Positions 19,643-28,528 of a stretch of DNA of 64,000 bases are shown one piece after another. Origin of the DNA: an uncultured Pelagibacteraceae bacterium. GTDB taxonomy: Bacteria; Pseudomonadota; Alphaproteobacteria; Pelagibacterales; Pelagibacteraceae. Where the stretch lies: assembly GCA_902634305.1 (NCBI GenBank), contig CACPJJ010000005.1:1-64000 (forward strand). The letters run 5' to 3'. The translations under genes and the position numbers were made by a program. The notes beneath the pieces were generated by a model. The model had not been told where the DNA came from. It searched no databases and saw nothing but the letters and a program-made list of their open reading frames with translations. Numbering within the stretch: position 1 is the stretch's first letter; every line of letters begins with the position of its first letter.

Positions 19643-20013
19643 TTCAGGTCTCCGTCCTCTCTCATTTTTGCTCTGATTTTTGTTGCTGAAATTTTTTGTA
19701 TCTCTTCAGATAAAACTATTTCTTCTATTTTGTACCCAACTCCTCTGCCGTAACAAATATTTGTTATATTTGGCACCATCATAATTTTAAATCTTCCTTC
19801 AAACTCAGGGTTTAGTTTTTCTTCTATATTTTTTTTAACTGTTTCAAAATCAAATGGATTGTCATCAACACCTTGTACGTCTCTAATTTGAATACACACC
19901 TGTCCTGTTTTTTTTATAATCTCTTTAAACAATGTATAATGACCTTCATGAAAAGGTTGCCATCTTCCTAACATTTGTGCTGTTGGTTTTTTATTATCCC
20001 ATTGATAAGACAT
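19639..20013 (-). CDS. Small nucleotidyltransferase (adenylyl-/cytidylyltransferase-like)
   Basis: 124 residues. GRWQPFHEGHYTLFKE carries the HxGH active-site motif, and ISATKIRAKM near the C-terminus matches the ISxTxIR motif of the same fold. Such enzymes join NTP to a phosphate or phosphorylated small molecule with release of pyrophosphate. It overlaps the small kinase gene by 1 nt and the dioxygenase by 4 nt. A kinase followed by a nucleotidyltransferase suggests phosphorylation then nucleotide activation of one substrate, which is unknown. It is too short for a NadD or bifunctional enzyme. Confidence 0.7.
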   Translation of the reverse strand: MSYQWDNKKPTAQMLGRWQPFHEGHYTLFKEIIKKTGQVCIQIRDVQGVDDNPFDFETVKKNIEEKLNPEFEGRFKIMMVPNITNICYGRGVGYKIEEIVLSEEIQKISATKIRAKMREDGDLK

Positions 20014-20420
20014 TATTTTAAATCCTCCTTAATTTTAGATGCCCATAGCTTAGCATCTTGCGTTGTAACATGAAAATTAAATTTTTCTGGTTTTATAAAC
20101 ATTTGATTTGTATCTTCAAATCTTCCTTCTTTAATAGTATCTACCCAAATAATATAATCTGCTGGGAATAGTTCCCTTGCTGCTGGTGTTGGGCAAATAA
20201 AATCAGCGATTACATTATTACCTTCTTTTTTTATTTTAAGCGCTGCATCAGACATTCGTCTTGCCTGCCTTTTTCTTCCTTCTTCTGAGAAATCCCAATC
20301 ATTTGCTACTTTTCTGATTTCATCAGCATTCAGTCTTTTACACTCAATTAATTTTGAAAGCTCATTTGCTAAAGTTGTTTTACCTGCACCTGGTAATCCC
20401 ATAATTAAAATTATTTTCAT
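20013..20420 (-). CDS. Small P-loop kinase (adenylylsulfate-kinase-like)
   Basis: 135 residues. Walker A is GLPGAGKTT near residue 8-16, followed by LNADEIR where APS kinases have DGDxxR, and DYIIWVDT later. It is shorter than CysC (about 200 residues), and no sulfate-assimilation gene is adjacent, as expected since SAR11 lacks assimilatory sulfate reduction. It may phosphorylate an alcohol or nucleotide. It overlaps the M24 gene and the nucleotidyltransferase by 1 nt each (TAATG junctions), so the trio is translated together. Confidence 0.7.
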   Translation of the reverse strand: MKIILIMGLPGAGKTTLANELSKLIECKRLNADEIRKVANDWDFSEEGRKRQARRMSDAALKIKKEGNNVIADFICPTPAARELFPADYIIWVDTIKEGRFEDTNQMFIKPEKFNFHVTTQDAKLWASKIKEDLK

Positions 20421-21655
20421 TAAATATCTTCTAAAGGATGATGGGACATTAGTTCAAGATTATTATCACCAACTAAATACTGTTGTTCTAGTTTGACGCC
20501 TTCTTTACCAGCTACTTTACCAATATATGTCTCAACTGTAATGGTCATATTTTTTTCAAAAAAACCTTCTCTTTGACCACCGTCAGTAGGATATTTTATT
20601 TGTGGCCACTCATCACATAGTCCAATTCCATGAACAACACATGAATACCTGTTGCCATAGTATTCTTCAGGAAGTTTCCATGATTTTTCGGTAAACTCTC
20701 TAAATGATACACCATTTTTAATTAACCTTGCATTATGATTAATATGGTCTGTAGCCATTTTATATAACTGTTTTTGTTCATTGTTAAATTTATGCCCTTC
20801 AACAAAAGTTCTCGATATGTCAGCACAATATCCATAGGGACCAACCATATCAGTATCGAATGCAACTATTTCTCCACTTTGAATAACTTTATTGCTACTT
20901 TCTTGCATCCATGGATTTGTTCTTTCACCTGATGAAAGTATTCTGCACTCTATCCATTCACCACCATGCTCTATATTTGTTTTGTGTAAAATAGACCAAA
21001 GTTCATCTTCAGTCATGCCTGCTTTTAATTCATTACGCATTTTGGTAACACCGATTTCAGCAACTTCAATTGCAGCCTTCATACATTTTAACTCTTCTGC
21101 AGATTTTATAACTCTGGCTTGTTCAAGAATTAATTTAGCATCTACAACTTCGATGCCTATTTTATTTAAAGCAGTTACTGCTGGTCCATTTATAACATCA
21201 ATCGCTATTTTTTTACTTTTAAAATAAGATTTTGATAAATCTTTTATTTCATTAATCCATTTTTTTAATTGTGAACTTGCTTGGTCTCCATTGCTAAAAT
21301 AATCCCAAGTAATAGCAGGTCTTATTTCGTTAATTAAGTTTAAATCTTTGGATAATATTTCGCAATTAAAATACTCATAAAGTATTACTGGTCCATTTAC
21401 TGGCACAAAACAATATCTTGTAAGATTATGCATATTATAAACGCTCATGTTAACAGTATCTAAGGCATATCTAATATTTACAGGATCAAACAATATACAA
21501 GCTTCTAAATTATTTTTTTCTAATTCTTTCTTAACTCTGTCCAGCCTATAAGATCTAAGTTTCTGAAAATTAATTTCATCCTCTCTTAATCTTTTTTTTG
21601 TTATGAAATTTTGGTTTTGTTTAATATTGGGATTAATTTTTCTATCAAACTTCAT
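20420..21655 (-). CDS. DddP-like M24 metallo-enzyme (candidate DMSP lyase)
   Basis: About 411 residues from the chosen ATG at 21655, which sits just after the SET gene stop; a longer frame from 21682 would overlap it. Pita-bread M24 fold with metal ligands D267, D269, D279, H342, E375, E390. Their spacing matches the iron ligands of DddP as I recall them. FDPVNIRYA, TNPWMQE, YGYCADISRTF and HGIGLCDEWP also follow DddP rather than prolidases. DddP cleaves DMSP to DMS and acrylate. An AcuI-like gene is at 6.6 kb. A creatinase- or dipeptidase-like activity is the alternative. It overlaps the kinase by 1 nt. Confidence 0.7.
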   Translation of the reverse strand: MKFDRKINPNIKQNQNFITKKRLREDEINFQKLRSYRLDRVKKELEKNNLEACILFDPVNIRYALDTVNMSVYNMHNLTRYCFVPVNGPVILYEYFNCEILSKDLNLINEIRPAITWDYFSNGDQASSQLKKWINEIKDLSKSYFKSKKIAIDVINGPAVTALNKIGIEVVDAKLILEQARVIKSAEELKCMKAAIEVAEIGVTKMRNELKAGMTEDELWSILHKTNIEHGGEWIECRILSSGERTNPWMQESSNKVIQSGEIVAFDTDMVGPYGYCADISRTFVEGHKFNNEQKQLYKMATDHINHNARLIKNGVSFREFTEKSWKLPEEYYGNRYSCVVHGIGLCDEWPQIKYPTDGGQREGFFEKNMTITVETYIGKVAGKEGVKLEQQYLVGDNNLELMSHHPLEDI

Positions 21656-21659
21656 TCGA

Positions 21660-22100
21660 TTAAAGCATTTGTATACCAACACCAGTTTTTGGGTATGTAT
21701 ATAAATTGTAATTTGCTGTAAGCTCTTCTCCTGCTTTTATATCTTTGACTGATACCATAAACATATATTTTGCATCAGGTTTTTCACTTAAATTGTAATA
21801 CATATTTTCTCTATTAGTATCATTCTCATCAAATCTTTTTGCTTTAGCTTTTGTGTCAATTGGGTCGCCAAATTTTAATGTGGGCAACATATTTGAAACC
21901 ATCCTCATCACAGTAGGATCATTTGAATGATTGTAAAAACCTCCTAAAGGCGTTCTTATATATTTGTTTTCAAACTGCTCATCTCTAATATGGGTAACTC
22001 CGATAAAAGTATTAGCTTTAATATCTTTATTAGTAAAAAGACCCAATCCTTCAATAGGAGAGTTTTTTATTGTTAGTTCATTTGGTAAAGGTCTGTACAT
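21660..22100 (-). CDS. SET-domain protein (putative lysine methyltransferase)
   Basis: 146 residues, nearly all one SET domain: IEGLGLFTNKDIKANTFIG at the N-terminus, FYNHSNDP (the NHS-type motif) near 76-83 and GEELTANYNLYTY near the C-terminus. SET proteins use S-adenosylmethionine to methylate lysines in proteins. Free-standing bacterial examples have few known targets. It sits 4 nt after the Rieske gene and just before the DddP-like gene, so it may modify a product or component of this pathway, but no target can be named. Confidence 0.75.
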   Translation of the reverse strand: MYRPLPNELTIKNSPIEGLGLFTNKDIKANTFIGVTHIRDEQFENKYIRTPLGGFYNHSNDPTVMRMVSNMLPTLKFGDPIDTKAKAKRFDENDTNRENMYYNLSEKPDAKYMFMVSVKDIKAGEELTANYNLYTYPKTGVGIQML

Positions 22101-22104
22101 AAAT

Positions 22105-23280
22105 TTATATCAAATTGCTAGCTACCCACTTGTGAAAATGGTGGGTGGGATTATCCATAATTGGAGAAAAATTTCCACCATTATAAACTGGGGAGTTTCT
22201 TCCAATCTGCATTCTTTGGATTATATCAACATCTTCCCTTTGTATATCCTCCCATAATTTATGATTTTGCTTTCTTAACGATTTAAATTTTTTAGAATTA
22301 GCTGCTTGTTCTCCAACGTAATATAATTCCATATGCTCTATAGTATATTCATGATTAATTGGTTCTAACCAGTAAGCATAATAATGATCTTTGTGTATTC
22401 CTAGCATTACATTTGGAAATAATGCCACATACTCAGCTATATGTTCTTTATTCTTTGGCCAATTTGGAAAAGATGGAAGTTTATTTTTACCCTTAAGTCT
22501 TGGATTATAAACTACTGTACCTTGTCCAGCAAATCGATTGGGTAAACCTTGGATGTGATAATGATCTTCTATCTTTGAATAAGAGTTTAGACCTGGATGA
22601 ACCCATGGTAAGTGATAACTTTCACAATAGTTTTCAATTGCAAATTTCCAATTGCATTTTGCTTCTAGCTTGAAATATCCAAAATCATTTGAATGTCTTA
22701 TTAATTTTCTATCTTTTTTAGGCCAAAATTTTGACCATCTATCATCTAGTGGTTTTATATATTTATCAAAAGATATTTCATTACCATTAATATTTATCAT
22801 AATTAAATCTAGCCATACGTGTGATCTAATTTCTTTCAAATTACTTTTAGAATTTTTAAACCCTGGGCTCTTATGTTTGTTCATACCACCAATATGTGGA
22901 GTGGCTATTAGGTCTCCATCTAAATTGTATGACCATGAATGATAAGGGCATCTTATAATATTTTTTTTTTTACATAATTCTGTAACAAGTTTAGATCCTC
23001 TGTGACTACAAATATTATGAAATACTTTAATTTGATCATTTTTGTTTCTTAATAACAACAAAGGAATTCCTAAAAGATCAAAAGGTTTAATGTCGCCAAT
23101 ATTAGGTATAGAACTTGCAACGCCAATTACAACCCACTTATCTTCAAAAAGTTTTTTTCTTTCAATTAATGTGTACTCTTTACTTGTGTAGCATTCATTT
23201 GGAAGGCCGTGTGCTTTACTGATGGGTTTTTTTACTACATCTAATTTTTTTTTATCAACAATATTATAAATTTCAGACAT
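22105..23280 (-). CDS. Rieske oxygenase alpha subunit (quaternary-amine or aromatic hydroxylase type)
   Basis: About 391 residues from the ATG at 23280, chosen because it overlaps the methyltransferase stop (TAATG); a longer frame starts at 23310. The Rieske centre is C91, H93, C111, H114 (CSHRG and CPYHSW). The mononuclear iron site is in NYCESYHLPWVHPG (H223, H228). The NYxExYH pattern is shared with GbcA, choline monooxygenase and stachydrine demethylases. In this betaine context an N-demethylating monooxygenase is the best guess. No reductase subunit is adjacent, so the electron donor must be elsewhere. Confidence 0.75.
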   Translation of the reverse strand: MSEIYNIVDKKKLDVVKKPISKAHGLPNECYTSKEYTLIERKKLFEDKWVVIGVASSIPNIGDIKPFDLLGIPLLLLRNKNDQIKVFHNICSHRGSKLVTELCKKKNIIRCPYHSWSYNLDGDLIATPHIGGMNKHKSPGFKNSKSNLKEIRSHVWLDLIMININGNEISFDKYIKPLDDRWSKFWPKKDRKLIRHSNDFGYFKLEAKCNWKFAIENYCESYHLPWVHPGLNSYSKIEDHYHIQGLPNRFAGQGTVVYNPRLKGKNKLPSFPNWPKNKEHIAEYVALFPNVMLGIHKDHYYAYWLEPINHEYTIEHMELYYVGEQAANSKKFKSLRKQNHKLWEDIQREDVDIIQRMQIGRNSPVYNGGNFSPIMDNPTHHFHKWVASNLI

Positions 23281-23909
23281 TATTTTATAACCTCGTAAAG
23301 ACCTAGCCATGCGTTAACATCTTTGCTAGCAATATAGTTTGATTTAAAAAATTCTATTTCTTTCCATTTATTATCTTTGTTAAGTTGATCTATTTTTTTA
23401 TCAAAACCATACTCCTCATGAATTCCTTCATTAATTGTAAAACAAATAAGACCTTTGTTTTTGGTAATTCTAATAAATTCATCTAATGCAGGTGGTTTTA
23501 CATGTCCAAATGTAAATGTACCTACGCACATTACTGCATCATAAAAATTATCTTTTTCTTCAATAGTTTTGTTTAAGTCTACTTTATTTAATTTTTGATA
23601 TAGACCATTTGGGACTAAATCTAATAATTTTTGTGAAAGGTCCGCTCCATAAAAATTTGAAAATCCATATTTTTTTAATTCTACACCCACAAGTCCTGTT
23701 CCACATCCGGCATCATAAATTTTAGCATCTTTATTTTTTTGATATTTAATAAAAACTTCTGATGTTTCTTTGGGCCCTGTATAATTCCAATCGACCATAT
23801 CCTGGTCATATTTATTTCCTTCGCCCCATTCGTCATAGTATTTCATAACCTCATCGGTCTTTTTTAATTTATAGATTGGTACTTTGTTTCCAACGTCTTT
23901 TTGAGCCAT
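23280..23909 (-). CDS. SAM-dependent methyltransferase (class I, METTL27/WBSCR27-like)
   Basis: 209 residues. The SAM-binding motif I is IYDAGCGTGLVGVEL (about 70-84), with FYGADLSQKLLDL following and DAVMCVGTFTFGHV as post-motif. The WNYTGPKET and NAWLGLYEV ends resemble METTL27-like proteins. It overlaps the upstream dehydrogenase and downstream Rieske genes by 1 nt each. Substrate unknown; a methyltransferase in an otherwise demethylating run is notable. Confidence 0.75.
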   Translation of the reverse strand: MAQKDVGNKVPIYKLKKTDEVMKYYDEWGEGNKYDQDMVDWNYTGPKETSEVFIKYQKNKDAKIYDAGCGTGLVGVELKKYGFSNFYGADLSQKLLDLVPNGLYQKLNKVDLNKTIEEKDNFYDAVMCVGTFTFGHVKPPALDEFIRITKNKGLICFTINEGIHEEYGFDKKIDQLNKDNKWKEIEFFKSNYIASKDVNAWLGLYEVIK

Positions 23910-26314
23910 TAACTCCTCATTTTTTGTCCAGTAGGATCATAAAGTGGTTCTTTAATTATTGAACAGTTAAAAAAGTCACCATTTATTTCAACTTGAATAC
24001 CTTTGTCAGATTTTATTTCATTTTGATCAATATAAGAAAAAGCAACACTTTTGTTTACAAAGTGTGCAAAACCTCCAGAAGTTATATATCCAATACTTTT
24101 ATCGCCTTTTAATACAGCTTCGTTATAAGTCACATCAATATCATTTGTTTCAACTATTAATGGGACTAATTTATTTTTACTTTCATCTTTTTGAGCACTA
24201 TCTTTTCCAATAAAATCTTTATTCCAATTTATAAAAGCATCTAAACCAGTTTCTTTTGCTGTAAAATCAGGACGATAATCTAATGTCCAAGCTCCCCAAT
24301 TTTTTTCTAATCTCATAGACATTAATGCTCTTCCACCAAATGGTTTTATATTAAATTCTTTTCCAGCCTTTGTTAATTCTTCATACAATTTTAATTGAAA
24401 ATGAGGTGCTACATAAATTTCGTATCCAAGCTCTCCTGTAAAAGATATTCTATTTACTATTGCAGGAACTCCAGCAACAAACATTTTTCTAGAATCTCTA
24501 AATTTAAAACTATCATTAGATACGCTTTCTCTAACAACTTTTTGCAAGAGTTCTCTAGATTTTGGTCCTGCAATGCTAAGACCGTGAAATTCATCAGATC
24601 TATTTTTGTATTGTAAATTAAATTTTTCTAAATGACTCTCAAACCATCTTCTATGCATTTCTTGTGCTGCTCCTGATCCAAAAACCATGAATTCATTTTC
24701 GTCTAAACATGCGACGGTTAAGTCACCATAAAGTTTTCCTCTATATGTAAGCATTGGTGTTAAAGAAATTCTTCCGGGCTTAGGTAATTTACCGGCCATG
24801 ATATGATCTAAAAATTTTCTAGCATCAGGACCTTTGAATTCATGTTTTGAAAAGTTGGCTACTTCAGTAATTCCTACATTTTCTCTAACATTTATTACTT
24901 CCTTTGAAACATAATTGTGTGATCTTGATCTTTTAATTGTTGGTTCTTCATAAGCATCTTCTTTGTTATTAGCAAACCACAAAACATTTTCTAAACCAAA
25001 AGAATCTCCCATGACAGCTCCTTGTTCAACAAATCGATCGTATAAAGCTGTTGTTTTTTGTTTTCTGCCTTTTGGCAAGGTTTCGTTTGGAAAAGTCATT
25101 ATAAATCTTCTTTCATAATTTTCTGAGGATTTAATCGTTCCATATTGTGGTGAAGCGTAATCTCCAAATCTAGCTACATCCATTGCCCAAACATCTATTG
25201 ATGGTTCACCATCTATAATCCATTCGGCAATACATTTTCCAACTCCTCCTCCTTGGCAAAATCCTGCCATAACGCCTACTGCTACCCAATAATTTTTCAT
25301 CCCTGGAACAGGGCCAATTAAAGGACTTCCATCAGGACCAAAAGTGAATGGTCCATTTACAATATTTTTTATTCCTGCTTTTTCTAAAGCAGGCATTCTC
25401 TCAAACCCAATAGCCAATCTGTCTTGAATATTATCAAGCTTGGGTTCTAAAAGTTCATGTCCAAAATTCATAGGAGTTCCATCTACCTTCCATGGTGTAG
25501 ATTTTTGTTCATAGGTTCCAAGCAACATGCCTTTGCCTTCTTGTCTAAAATAAATATTTCCCTCAAAATCTGTGCCAATCGGAAGTCTTTGATCTCCTAA
25601 TGCTTCAATTTCTGGAATAGCCTCTGTAATTAAGTAGTGATGCTCCATTGGCTGAACAGGTAAATTTAATCCAGCCAAATTACCAACTTCTCTAGCCCAT
25701 AATCCACCAGCATTGATTACAATCTCAGCATTAATATTTCCTTTATCAGTAACTACGTTCCACGAACCATCTTCTTTTTGCTTTGTATCTTTAACAACTG
25801 TATGAGTATAATATTTTCCGCCATGAACTTTTGCAGCTTTTGCAAAAGCATATGTTACACCAGATGGATCAACTTCTCCATCTATTGGATCCCATAATGC
25901 TAATAAATATCTAGATGGATCAATTAATGGATTTTTCTTCTTTACTTCTTCAAGTGAAATAAATTCTTGATCTAAGCCCATGTATCTTGCTTTTGATCTT
26001 TCTCTTTTTAGATATTCGGCCCAAACATCATTTGAAGCTAAGTAAAATCCTCCACTTGGTTTAAATCCACAAGAGTGTCCTGACTCTTTTTCTATTTCTT
26101 TGTAAAGACCTATTGTATAGGCCATCATTCTAGAAATATTTGGATCATTAGAGATTACATGAACATTCCCAGCAGCATGCCATGACGAACCTGAAGTTAA
26201 CTCGTTTCTTTCAAGTAAAACACAATCTTTCATTCCAAATTTTGAAAGATGATAAAGAATTGAGCAACCAACAACCCCTCCACCAATTATTACTACTTTG
26301 GCATGATTTTCCAT
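23909..26314 (-). CDS. Dimethylglycine/sarcosine dehydrogenase-like flavoprotein with GcvT domain (copy 2)
   Basis: 801 residues with the same layout as the 12.5-14.9 kb protein: FAD domain (GGGVVG at 11-16), candidate flavinylation H46 in GSSWHAAG, then a GcvT domain in the C-terminal half. Start 2 nt after the BHMT stop. BHMT makes dimethylglycine from glycine betaine, so dimethylglycine is the most likely substrate of this copy, leaving sarcosine or another N-methyl compound for the other. Methylene-THF and reduced ETF are the expected products. Confidence 0.85.
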   Translation of the reverse strand: MENHAKVVIIGGGVVGCSILYHLSKFGMKDCVLLERNELTSGSSWHAAGNVHVISNDPNISRMMAYTIGLYKEIEKESGHSCGFKPSGGFYLASNDVWAEYLKRERSKARYMGLDQEFISLEEVKKKNPLIDPSRYLLALWDPIDGEVDPSGVTYAFAKAAKVHGGKYYTHTVVKDTKQKEDGSWNVVTDKGNINAEIVINAGGLWAREVGNLAGLNLPVQPMEHHYLITEAIPEIEALGDQRLPIGTDFEGNIYFRQEGKGMLLGTYEQKSTPWKVDGTPMNFGHELLEPKLDNIQDRLAIGFERMPALEKAGIKNIVNGPFTFGPDGSPLIGPVPGMKNYWVAVGVMAGFCQGGGVGKCIAEWIIDGEPSIDVWAMDVARFGDYASPQYGTIKSSENYERRFIMTFPNETLPKGRKQKTTALYDRFVEQGAVMGDSFGLENVLWFANNKEDAYEEPTIKRSRSHNYVSKEVINVRENVGITEVANFSKHEFKGPDARKFLDHIMAGKLPKPGRISLTPMLTYRGKLYGDLTVACLDENEFMVFGSGAAQEMHRRWFESHLEKFNLQYKNRSDEFHGLSIAGPKSRELLQKVVRESVSNDSFKFRDSRKMFVAGVPAIVNRISFTGELGYEIYVAPHFQLKLYEELTKAGKEFNIKPFGGRALMSMRLEKNWGAWTLDYRPDFTAKETGLDAFINWNKDFIGKDSAQKDESKNKLVPLIVETNDIDVTYNEAVLKGDKSIGYITSGGFAHFVNKSVAFSYIDQNEIKSDKGIQVEINGDFFNCSIIKEPLYDPTGQKMRS

Positions 26315-26316
26315 AA

Positions 26317-27357
26317 CTAGTATTTAATTTCTTTGTTAACTTTTTTTAAGGTTTTATCAGTTCCATGATGAAAATGTTTACTCATATCGGGCATATACAT
26401 CATAGAAATTGGTTTTTTTCCAATTGCTACTGCCATTTCTCTTACATGGTGAGCTTCTGCTCCACAACAAATTCCAATAAAATTAATATTTTGTTTTAAG
26501 CAATCTTTTGCAAATTCTGCCATTTCAAATCTATTACAAAATAAATTATCTAGAGCTACAGGAAAAGCATTTCCCCCAGGTATACAATCACAACCATGAT
26601 CTGTTTGATTTAAAAAACCTGGTTCTTCCTCAGTAGTTCTGTATGGAACAGGTAAGCCTGCTACATGACAAGAAACTTTTTTTCTAACTTCTTTAAGTAA
26701 TTTCATTGTCATTTTTGGGCCTCTATAACAATTTAAACCAACAACATCTGCACCAAGGTCTTCAATTACTTTACAGGCATCTTCAGCTGTGTATCCATCT
26801 CTTGTTAAATCGCCTCTTGGTATTGCGTAATTAGCAACTGCTATTAAACCTTCATCCTTGATAGCTTTTAGAGCAATTTTCATTTCATCAACCCAATTAA
26901 TTGTTTCTGCTACAACAAAATCAACTCCAGCTTCTTTTGCCCATCTAATTTGCTCTTCATACATTTTTTGACATTCTTTAAATGTTGATTTGTCTTTTGG
27001 ATCAAAAATGTTTGTGTTGGCAACGTCACCACATACCATTAAATCTAAATCTTTGAATTCAGCTGCAGCATCTTTTGCAATTTTAAGTGCATTTTTCTGC
27101 ATTGGTTCAAGCAAATCTTCTTTTCCTATAATTCTCAATTTTTCTCTATGACCATAATAAGTAAATGCTTGAACGACATCAGATCCTGCTCTAATAAATT
27201 CTCTATGTAATTGAGTAACTACATCAGGATTTTCTAAAACAACTGTTGGAACAAATCCCCCAGCTGACAAATATCCTCTTCTTTCCATTGCAAAAAGGTA
27301 ACCTTCTGCACAAAGAATAGGTCCTTCATTTAGCCTTGTTATTAAATCTTTTTTCAT
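26317..27357 (-). CDS. bhmT: Betaine-homocysteine S-methyltransferase
   Basis: 346 residues of the homocysteine S-methyltransferase family. Zinc ligands C210 (VGLNCYRG) and C297-C298 (IGICCGAEAHH) are present. It moves a methyl group from glycine betaine to homocysteine, giving methionine and dimethylglycine. It opens the long minus-strand run, with the dimethylglycine dehydrogenase-like gene 2 nt downstream. It is divergent from the betaine-type binding protein gene across a 139-bp region with two inverted repeats, so uptake and use may be controlled together. Confidence 0.88.
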   Translation of the reverse strand: MKKDLITRLNEGPILCAEGYLFAMERRGYLSAGGFVPTVVLENPDVVTQLHREFIRAGSDVVQAFTYYGHREKLRIIGKEDLLEPMQKNALKIAKDAAAEFKDLDLMVCGDVANTNIFDPKDKSTFKECQKMYEEQIRWAKEAGVDFVVAETINWVDEMKIALKAIKDEGLIAVANYAIPRGDLTRDGYTAEDACKVIEDLGADVVGLNCYRGPKMTMKLLKEVRKKVSCHVAGLPVPYRTTEEEPGFLNQTDHGCDCIPGGNAFPVALDNLFCNRFEMAEFAKDCLKQNINFIGICCGAEAHHVREMAVAIGKKPISMMYMPDMSKHFHHGTDKTLKKVNKEIKY

Positions 27358-27387
27358 AAATGCAATTTTAAATCTTATTTTTAAATT

Positions 27388-27427
27388 AAAATGTTTGCAA
27401 AAACATTTTGTCTACAACTGATAGTTG
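27388..27427. promoter_or_regulatory. Two adjacent inverted repeats in the bhmT/binding-protein divergent region
   Basis: Positions 27388-27396 and 27401-27409 form a perfect 9-bp inverted repeat (AAAATGTTT, GCAA, AAACATTTT). Six bases further, CAACT-GAT-AGTTG spans 27415-27427. Both lie 31-70 bp upstream of bhmT and could be operators or leader hairpins of its mRNA. A 16-bp palindrome TTTTAATTAATTAAAA also lies at 27469-27484 beside the ribosome site of the plus-strand gene. No known riboswitch consensus was recognised. Confidence 0.4.
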
Positions 27428-27496
27428 AAATACATTTGCATTTTTTTTTTCAATATGTTCTGATGTTATTTTAATTAATTAAAAGGGAAATAAATA

Positions 27497-28516
27497 ATGA
27501 AAATAAGAAATATAATTCTTTCAGCTCTTGTAGTTTTAGGCTTCACTTCATTTAGTGGTGTTGCTAATGCAGGATGTGGAAAGCTAGTTATTGCTGAGCA
27601 AAACTGGGCATCAGCTGAACTGATGGCTAACGTAGATAAAATCATTTTAGAAAAAGGATATGGTTGCGAGGTTGAATTAGTGCCTGGTGCAACTATGCCA
27701 ACTTTTACTTCAATGAATGATAAAGGAACACCAGACATGAATCCTGAACAATGGGCAAATGCTGTTTACGAACCTTTAAAAGTAGCAGTAAGTGAAAAAA
27801 GAATATTCGTAGCGAATAAAGCTCCGATTACTGGACTTGGTGAAGGTTGGTGGATAACTCCTGGAACTGTAAAGAAATATCCTCAGATAAAAGGAATGAC
27901 GGCTCTTGAAATACTTGAGCATCCTGAATGGTTTCCAGATAAAGAAGACCCTTCTAGAGGAGCTTTTGTAGGATGTCCTGCTGGATGGGGATGTCAATTA
28001 GCAAATGCAAATTTATTTGTAGCTTACGAAATGGAGAAAAAAGGTTGGAATTTAATTGATCCAGGTTCTGCTGCAGGTCTAGATGGAACAATTTCAAAAG
28101 CATCAGACTCAGGAAAACCATGGTTTGGTTATTACTGGAACCCAACTTCAATGGTTGGAAAATATGGATTAATTCCAGTTCCTTTTGGTGTAGATTTTGC
28201 TGGAAGAGATAACTGGGACAATTGCATAATGAAACCGGCTGGCGAGTGTGCAAATCCAAAACAAACTGCTTGGACAAAGTCAGAAGTAAATTCACTTATT
28301 ACTAAAAGCTTCGTAGACAATGGTGGAAAAGAAGCTGTGGCGTATGTTGAAAAACGTACTTATCCTGGTGATATTATGAATGGAATGCTTGTATACATGG
28401 CAGACAATCAAGCAAAAGGTTCAGATGCAGCAGTTGAGTTTTTGAAAAAGCATGAAGACCTATGGGGTAAATGGGTATCTTCATCAGCTAAGAAAAAAAT
28501 CAAAGCTGGTCTTTAA
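27497..28516 (+). CDS. Glycine betaine/proline-type ABC transporter substrate-binding protein
   Basis: 339 residues. Signal peptide MKIRNIILSALVVLGFTSFSGVANA (first 25, split by cleavage after ANA), then an OpuAC/ProX-type domain with several exposed tryptophans (EQNWASAEL, GEGWWITPG, KPWFGYYWNPT) suited to a cation-pi cage for quaternary amines. Paired cysteines (GCPAGWGC) are likely disulfide-bonded in the periplasm. Spacing AAGGGA to ATG is good. A strong hairpin with a T-run follows its stop, which should keep this gene expressed more than the permease. Glycine betaine is likely; DMSP or choline are possible. Confidence 0.85.
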   Translation: MKIRNIILSALVVLGFTSFSGVANAGCGKLVIAEQNWASAELMANVDKIILEKGYGCEVELVPGATMPTFTSMNDKGTPDMNPEQWANAVYEPLKVAVSEKRIFVANKAPITGLGEGWWITPGTVKKYPQIKGMTALEILEHPEWFPDKEDPSRGAFVGCPAGWGCQLANANLFVAYEMEKKGWNLIDPGSAAGLDGTISKASDSGKPWFGYYWNPTSMVGKYGLIPVPFGVDFAGRDNWDNCIMKPAGECANPKQTAWTKSEVNSLITKSFVDNGGKEAVAYVEKRTYPGDIMNGMLVYMADNQAKGSDAAVEFLKKHEDLWGKWVSSSAKKKIKAGL

Positions 28517-28528
28517 TATATAAATTAT

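Noticed and set aside
20013-20420. True sulfate-assimilation CysC
   Set aside because: It is only 135 residues, has LNADEIR in place of the DGDxxR motif and has no cysN/cysD or reductase neighbours.
27358-27496. SAM-responsive riboswitch before bhmT
   Set aside because: SAR11 bhmT genes can have SAM riboswitches, but the minus-strand leader shows no SAM-II or SAM-V core (no GATAA...GGG block), only simple inverted repeats.
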